DNA from: Methylobacterium sp. J-026 | GTDB taxonomy: Bacteria; Pseudomonadota; Alphaproteobacteria; Rhizobiales; Beijerinckiaceae | Assembly: GCF_022829585.1 (NCBI RefSeq) | Contig: NZ_JAKSYC010000195.1 | Location: 1-57,950, forward strand | Length of the DNA: 57,950 nucleotides | Reading direction: 5' to 3' | Part shown: piece after piece, positions 53,770 through 57,950 of the stretch | How positions within the stretch are numbered: the stretch's first letter is position 1 | How the letters are laid out: each line of letters opens with the position of its first letter | Program-made: the position numbers and the translations under genes | The notes under the pieces: model-generated | The model's database searches: none | Told to the model about the DNA's origin: nothing | The model's input: only the letters and a program-made list of their open reading frames with translations

Positions 53770-56070
53770 ATGGTACGGTCCCCCCGAGCGTCCGTCGCAA
53801 TGGGGTATATCGGTTTGGAGCCATCGAAGAACGCGGCGCCCCGGGTCGACCTGACCGCCTGCGACCGCGAGCCGATCCACATCGTCGGGAGCGTGCAGCC
53901 GCACGGCTTCCTGCTCGCCCTCGACGCGGGGAGCCTCGCGATCGTGCAGGCCAGCGCGAATGCCCCGGTCGAGGCCGCCGTCGGCACGTCCCTCCACGCG
54001 GCTTTTCCGCACCTCGCCATCATCGTCCGGCGTCATCTCGACGAGGGCGGCCCGCAGGCCGGCGCGTCCTACCTCCGCACCGTGACGCTGACCTCCGACG
54101 CCGCGCGCCTGACCTACGAGGTCGCGGCCTACCGGGTCGACGACCTCGTGGTGCTGGAACTGGAGGAGATCGACGCCGCCGCGATGGGGGTCGGCCTCGA
54201 CGTGCTCACGCCGCGGCTGCGCGCCTTCGTCGAGCGGCTGCACACCGCCCGCAGCATCGAGGAACTCTGCCAACTCGTCGCGGAGGATATCCGCCACGTC
54301 ACCGGCCTCGACCGGGCGCTGGTCTACCGGTTCGACCGGGACTGGCACGGCACGGTGCTGGCCGAGGACGGCAACGGCGTCCTGCCGTCCTACCTCGACC
54401 TGCGCTTCCCGGCCTCGGACATCCCCGCGCAGGCGCGCGAACTCTACCGCAGCAACCGCCTGCGCATCATCCCGGACGCGGGCTACGCGCCCGTGCCGAT
54501 CCTGCCGGCGACGACGCCGGCCGGCAAGCCGCTCGACCTCAGCCAGTCCGTGCTGCGCTCCGTCTCGCCCGTCCACGTCGAGTACATGCGCAACATGGGC
54601 ACGATGGCCTCGATGTCGGTGTCAATCCTGATCGACGGCGGCCTGTGGGGCCTGATCTCCTGCCACAACAGCAAGCCCAAGCGCGTGCCGCTCCACGCCC
54701 GCAATGCCTGCGACGTGCTCGCCCAGATCTTCGCCCTGCAGCTCTCGGCGCGGGAGCGCGGCGCCCAGGCCGAGCAGCGGCTGGCGCTGGGGCAGGTGCA
54801 GGCGCGCCTGCTCGGGTTCATGGCCGAGGAGGACAGTTTCGTCGACGGCCTCCTCAAGCATCCCGACGACGTCCTGGCCCTGGTGAACGCCTCCGGCGCG
54901 GCCATCGTCACCGCGGACCGGTGCCGGCTCCTCGGCGCGACGCCGGACGAGCGGGCGGTGCGCGCCCTGTACGAATGGCTGTCGGCCCGCGGCGACACCG
55001 ACGCCGTCTTCGTGTCCGAGGCCCTGTCGGAGGTCATCCCCGGGGCGGCGGCCTTCGCCGACCGGGCGAGCGGGCTCCTGGCGATCTCGGTCTCGAAGAA
55101 ATACGCGAGCTACATCCTGTGGTTCAGGCCGGAGGTGGTCCGGACGGTCAAGTGGGGCGGCAACCCGACCAAACCGGCCGTGCCCGATCCCGAGGGCGGG
55201 CCGGACCGCCTGCATCCGCGCAAGTCGTTCGAGATCTGGAAGGAGACGGTGCAGGGCCGCTCGCTACCCTGGTCCATCCCCGAGGTCGAGGCTGCCAAGG
55301 ACCTGCGCGCCTCGGTGCTCGGCATCGTGCTGCGCCGGGCCGAGGAACTCGCGGCCATGAGCGAGGAGCTTCAGCGCTCGAACAAGGAGCTCGAAGCGTT
55401 TTCGTACTCGGTGAGCCACGACCTGCGCGCGCCGTTCCGGCACATCGTCGGGTACTCGAACCTGCTCAAGACCCGCGAGGGGGCCAACCTCTCCGAGAAG
55501 GGCCGGCACTACGTCGACACCATCATCGAGGCCGCCTTCTCGGCCGGGACCCTGGTCGACAACCTGCTCGCGTTCTCGCAGATGGGCCGGAACGCCCTGA
55601 ACAAGGTCTCGGGCGACATGAACGCCCTGGTCGAAGAGGTCCGGCGCAAGATCCTGCGCGACGTCCCCCCCGACCGGAGCATCGTGTGGGACATCGCGCC
55701 GCTCGGGCGTGCCTACGCCGACCCGGTGATGCTGCGGCTCGTCATCGAGAACCTGTTCTCGAACGCGGCCAAGTACACCCGGGGCAAGCCCGAGGCCGTC
55801 ATCACGATGGGGCGCCTGCCGCCGAAGGACGGCGAGGCGGTGTTCTTCGTGCGCGACAATGGCGCCGGCTTCGACATGGCCTATGTCGACAAGCTGTTCG
55901 GCGTGTTCCAACGCCTGCACCGGGTCGAGGAGTTCGAGGGCACCGGCATCGGACTGGCCAACGTCCGGCGCATCGTCGAGCGTCACGGCGGCCGGACCTG
56001 GGCCGAGGGCGAACTGGGCCAGGGCGCGACCTTCTATTTCACCCTGCCGCTCCGGGAGGAATCGCACTGA
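53770..56070 (+). CDS. bphP: Bacteriophytochrome histidine kinase
   Basis: 766 aa. PAS domain with the bilin-binding Cys in VDLTACDREPIHIVGSVQPH near residue 31. GAF domain with RFPASDIPAQARELYRSNRL near 216 (the DIP motif) and SPVHVEYMRNMGTMASMSVS near 258. PHY domain with the tongue motif HPRKSFEIWKETV near 486. Kinase: SYSVSHDLRAPFRHIVGYSN (His near 547), N box IENLFSNAAKYTRG, G box GTGIGLANVRRIVERHGG. A red/far-red photoreceptor; biliverdin is the expected chromophore, but no heme oxygenase gene is visible. An ATG at 53803 could also be the start. Confidence 0.95.
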   Translation: MVRSPRASVAMGYIGLEPSKNAAPRVDLTACDREPIHIVGSVQPHGFLLALDAGSLAIVQASANAPVEAAVGTSLHAAFPHLAIIVRRHLDEGGPQAGASYLRTVTLTSDAARLTYEVAAYRVDDLVVLELEEIDAAAMGVGLDVLTPRLRAFVERLHTARSIEELCQLVAEDIRHVTGLDRALVYRFDRDWHGTVLAEDGNGVLPSYLDLRFPASDIPAQARELYRSNRLRIIPDAGYAPVPILPATTPAGKPLDLSQSVLRSVSPVHVEYMRNMGTMASMSVSILIDGGLWGLISCHNSKPKRVPLHARNACDVLAQIFALQLSARERGAQAEQRLALGQVQARLLGFMAEEDSFVDGLLKHPDDVLALVNASGAAIVTADRCRLLGATPDERAVRALYEWLSARGDTDAVFVSEALSEVIPGAAAFADRASGLLAISVSKKYASYILWFRPEVVRTVKWGGNPTKPAVPDPEGGPDRLHPRKSFEIWKETVQGRSLPWSIPEVEAAKDLRASVLGIVLRRAEELAAMSEELQRSNKELEAFSYSVSHDLRAPFRHIVGYSNLLKTREGANLSEKGRHYVDTIIEAAFSAGTLVDNLLAFSQMGRNALNKVSGDMNALVEEVRRKILRDVPPDRSIVWDIAPLGRAYADPVMLRLVIENLFSNAAKYTRGKPEAVITMGRLPPKDGEAVFFVRDNGAGFDMAYVDKLFGVFQRLHRVEEFEGTGIGLANVRRIVERHGGRTWAEGELGQGATFYFTLPLREESH

Positions 56071-56071
56071 C

Positions 56072-56533
56072 ATGGCGGGACTGAAGCCGATCCTCCTCGT
56101 GGAGGACAACCCGAACGACATCGAGTTGACGCTCGCGGCCCTGGAATCCAGCCAGCTCGCCAACGAGATCGTCATCTGCCGCGATGGGGCGGAGGCGCTC
56201 GATTTCGTCTACCGGCGCGGGCCGCACGAGCGGCGCCAGGCCCAGGATCCGGCGGTGGTGCTGCTCGATCTCAAGCTGCCCAAGGTCGACGGCCTGGAGG
56301 TGCTCGCCAAGATCAAGGGCGATCCGACGACCCGCGGGATCCCGGTGGTGATGCTGACGTCGTCGCGGGAGGAGACCGACGTGGTGCGCTCCTACGACCT
56401 CGGGGTGAACGCCTTCGTGGTGAAGCCGGTCGGGTTCGAGGAGTTCTTCGCCGCCATCAAGGAACTGGGGGTCTTCTGGGCGCTGTTGAACGAGCCCCCG
56501 CCGCACCGGGGAGGCTGGCCATCGAACGTGTGA
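56072..56533 (+). CDS. Rcp1-type response regulator of the phytochrome
   Basis: 153 aa, one base after the bphP stop. Single receiver domain: ILLVEDNPNDIELTLAAL (acidic pair), VVLLDLKLPKVDGLEVLAKI (phospho-Asp near residue 67), VMLTSSREETDVVRSYDLGV and NAFVVKPVGFEEFFAAIKEL. The long alpha5 region and ELGVFWALLN end are typical of the phytochrome-linked Rcp1 group, which has no output domain. It should accept phosphate from BphP. Confidence 0.94.
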   Translation: MAGLKPILLVEDNPNDIELTLAALESSQLANEIVICRDGAEALDFVYRRGPHERRQAQDPAVVLLDLKLPKVDGLEVLAKIKGDPTTRGIPVVMLTSSREETDVVRSYDLGVNAFVVKPVGFEEFFAAIKELGVFWALLNEPPPHRGGWPSNV

Positions 56534-57699
56534 TCGGAAGCGCCGCCGGCCCGCTGCGCATCCTCCACCTGGAGGACAGCGACCTCGACGCGGAACTTAT
56601 CGAGGCGGAACTTGAGAAGCTCGGCCACGCGGTGGTGATCGAGCGGGTGATGACGCGCGACGCCTTCGCGGCCGCGGCCCTGCCCGGCCGCCACGACATC
56701 ATCCTGGCGGATTACGTGCTGCCGACCTTCGACGGGGTCAGCGCGCTCGGCATCGCCCGGGAGCAATGCCCGGACATCCCGTTCATCTTCTGCTCGGGCA
56801 CCCTCGGGGAGGAGGTGGCCGTCGAGGCGCTGAAGAACGGCGCCACGGACTACGTGACCAAGCAGCGGCTCGACCGCATGCCCCGCACCATCGTGCGGGC
56901 CCTGGCGGAGCGGCGGGCCCGCGCCGACAAGCGGGCGGCGGAAGCCGCGCTGCAGGCGCTGAACGAGACGCTCGAGGCGCGCATCGCCGAGCGGACCCGG
57001 GAACTCGCGGAAGCCAATGCCGAGCTCCAGCGCCAGATCGGCGAGCGGGAGCGGGCCGAGGAGGCCCTGCGGCTCAATCAGCGCCTGGAGGCGGTCGGCC
57101 AGCTCACCAGCGGCGTGGCGCACGACTTCAACAATCTCTTGACCGTGATCGCCGGCAACATCGAGTTCCTGGAACGCGCGGTCTCCGACGACCGCGCGAA
57201 GCGCCGGCTCGCGATGATGAAGGGCGCCGCGGAGCGGGGGGCCAACCTGACGGCGCAGCTCCTGGCGTTCTCGCGCCGCCAGCGCCTGGAGCCGACCCCG
57301 GTGGAGCTGAACCAGACGGTCCTCTCGATGCGGGACCTGCTGCAGAGTTCCATCGGCGGGGCGGTCCGCATCGAGACGACGCTGCAGGAGGGGCTCTGGC
57401 CGGCGCTGGTGGACGCCACCCAGATCGAGCTCGTGATCCTCAACCTCGCGATCAACGCCCGGGACGCGATGGCGGTGGGCGGAACCCTCGCCATCGAGAC
57501 CGCCAACGTCACCGTCACGGGGCCGCCGAGCCGGCCCGAGCAGCCGCAGCCCGGCGAGTACGTCATGGTCTCGGTGAGCGACACCGGCACCGGCATGGCG
57601 CCGGCGGTGCTAGCGCGGGTGTTCGAACCGTTCTTCACCACCAAGGAGGACGTCAAGGGTTCGGGCCTAGGACTCGCCCAGGTGTTCGGCTTCGTGTAG
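56530..57699 (+). CDS. Receiver-histidine kinase fusion, truncated by an amber codon
   Basis: 389 aa from a GTG overlapping the rcp stop (GTGA). An N-terminal receiver (ILHLEDSDLDAELIEAELEK, IILADYVLPTFDG with phospho-Asp near residue 58, KQRLDRMP) precedes a coiled coil and a kinase: LTSGVAHDFNNLLTVIAGNI (His near 196), N box LNLAINARDAMAVGG, G1 SDTGTGMAPAVL, G2 GSGLGLAQVFGFV. A TAG then interrupts, though the next codons still read RSGGGIRLHT, which continues the family sequence (K/R-Q-S-G-G-G-I-R). The last ATPase strand, and any C-terminal receiver, are lost. Confidence 0.85.
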   Translation: MIGSAAGPLRILHLEDSDLDAELIEAELEKLGHAVVIERVMTRDAFAAAALPGRHDIILADYVLPTFDGVSALGIAREQCPDIPFIFCSGTLGEEVAVEALKNGATDYVTKQRLDRMPRTIVRALAERRARADKRAAEAALQALNETLEARIAERTRELAEANAELQRQIGERERAEEALRLNQRLEAVGQLTSGVAHDFNNLLTVIAGNIEFLERAVSDDRAKRRLAMMKGAAERGANLTAQLLAFSRRQRLEPTPVELNQTVLSMRDLLQSSIGGAVRIETTLQEGLWPALVDATQIELVILNLAINARDAMAVGGTLAIETANVTVTGPPSRPEQPQPGEYVMVSVSDTGTGMAPAVLARVFEPFFTTKEDVKGSGLGLAQVFGFV

Positions 57700-57950
57700 C
57701 GGTCCGGCGGCGGCATCCGCTTACATACGGTGTCCGCCGAGGCCACCTCGACAAAGGTTGACTAGCCCCGCGGGTGCGTGACAGTCTCGGCGGGGGACCC
57801 CCGCACACCCACGGCGCCGGCCGGCGGAGCGCGGGGGGTGGAACCCGTTTTCTACACCACCTAGGGCGGCACGGGGGGGGGCGCCGCCGCCTCGCGCCCG
57901 TTCCGCGTTTGAGAGCCGTACGGCGGCTGCCGCCCGCATCCCACCGGTTC
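57700..57950. other. Decayed 3' part of the kinase and terminal gap
   Basis: The first ~30 bases after the amber codon still resemble kinase sequence in frame; then similarity fades and a second in-frame stop appears near 57765. A nine-G run lies at 57873-57881. No gene is supported in the remainder. Confidence 0.55.

Overview
The window is very GC-rich (third positions almost always G or C) and reads as chromosomal DNA of an alphaproteobacterium close to Methylobacterium/Methylorubrum. The evidence is an RNase E with a long acidic/His-rich insert inside its S1 domain, a DUF1491 protein, a fold-III ornithine/lysine decarboxylase behind a long structured leader, a quinone/heme-anchored adenylate cyclase, several chemoreceptors, a bacteriophytochrome with an Rcp1-type regulator, and small DUF2934/DUF3606/DUF6894 proteins. 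The genus is an inference. I saw no tRNA, rRNA, CRISPR array, transposase or phage gene.

Layout. 1-4600: a D-threonate/four-carbon acid-sugar module (pdxA2 cut by the window edge, dtnK, kdgT), a small DUF4926/DUF6883 pair whose second gene has an in-frame UGA, and two small stress-type proteins. 4800-6220: ureide genes, with a Tat-exported 5-hydroxyisourate hydrolase, a cytosolic one and OHCU decarboxylase. 6226-18370: two chemoreceptors, rne with a long leader, glcE and glcF without glcD, a flippase, an AT-rich island and a chemoreceptor remnant. 18350-25720: a GNAT enzyme, the decarboxylase with its leader, a second GNAT enzyme, the D-glutamate pair dgcN-dgcA, a ketopantoate-reductase-like protein and DUF1491. 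26190-36090: acyltransferase, Suv3-like helicase, LysR/MFS divergent pair, PAS chemoreceptor, CyaC-like cyclase and 3-methyladenine glycosylase.

36231-44452 is the best-defined system. A cytoplasmic AmiC-like sensor and an AmiR-like ANTAR regulator precede a leader with two adjacent hexaloop hairpins and an intrinsic terminator that ends 16 nt before the start codon of a nitrilase-family amidase. Behind it come a periplasmic binding protein, a permease, a fused permease-ATPase, a second ATPase and a DUF1028 protein. The picture is ligand-gated antitermination of uptake and hydrolysis of an amide or ureide that is not identified here.

44498-57950 is rich in sensory genes: a short LOV protein, a three-PAS hybrid kinase, a divergent receiver lacking its phospho-aspartate, and a bacteriophytochrome/Rcp/receiver-kinase operon whose last gene is cut by an amber codon. 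Between them lie a Yellow/MRJP-like secreted protein, small exported or membrane proteins and a Tat-dependent peptide-binding protein. Dispersed GC-rich palindromic repeats occupy many of the intergenic gaps.
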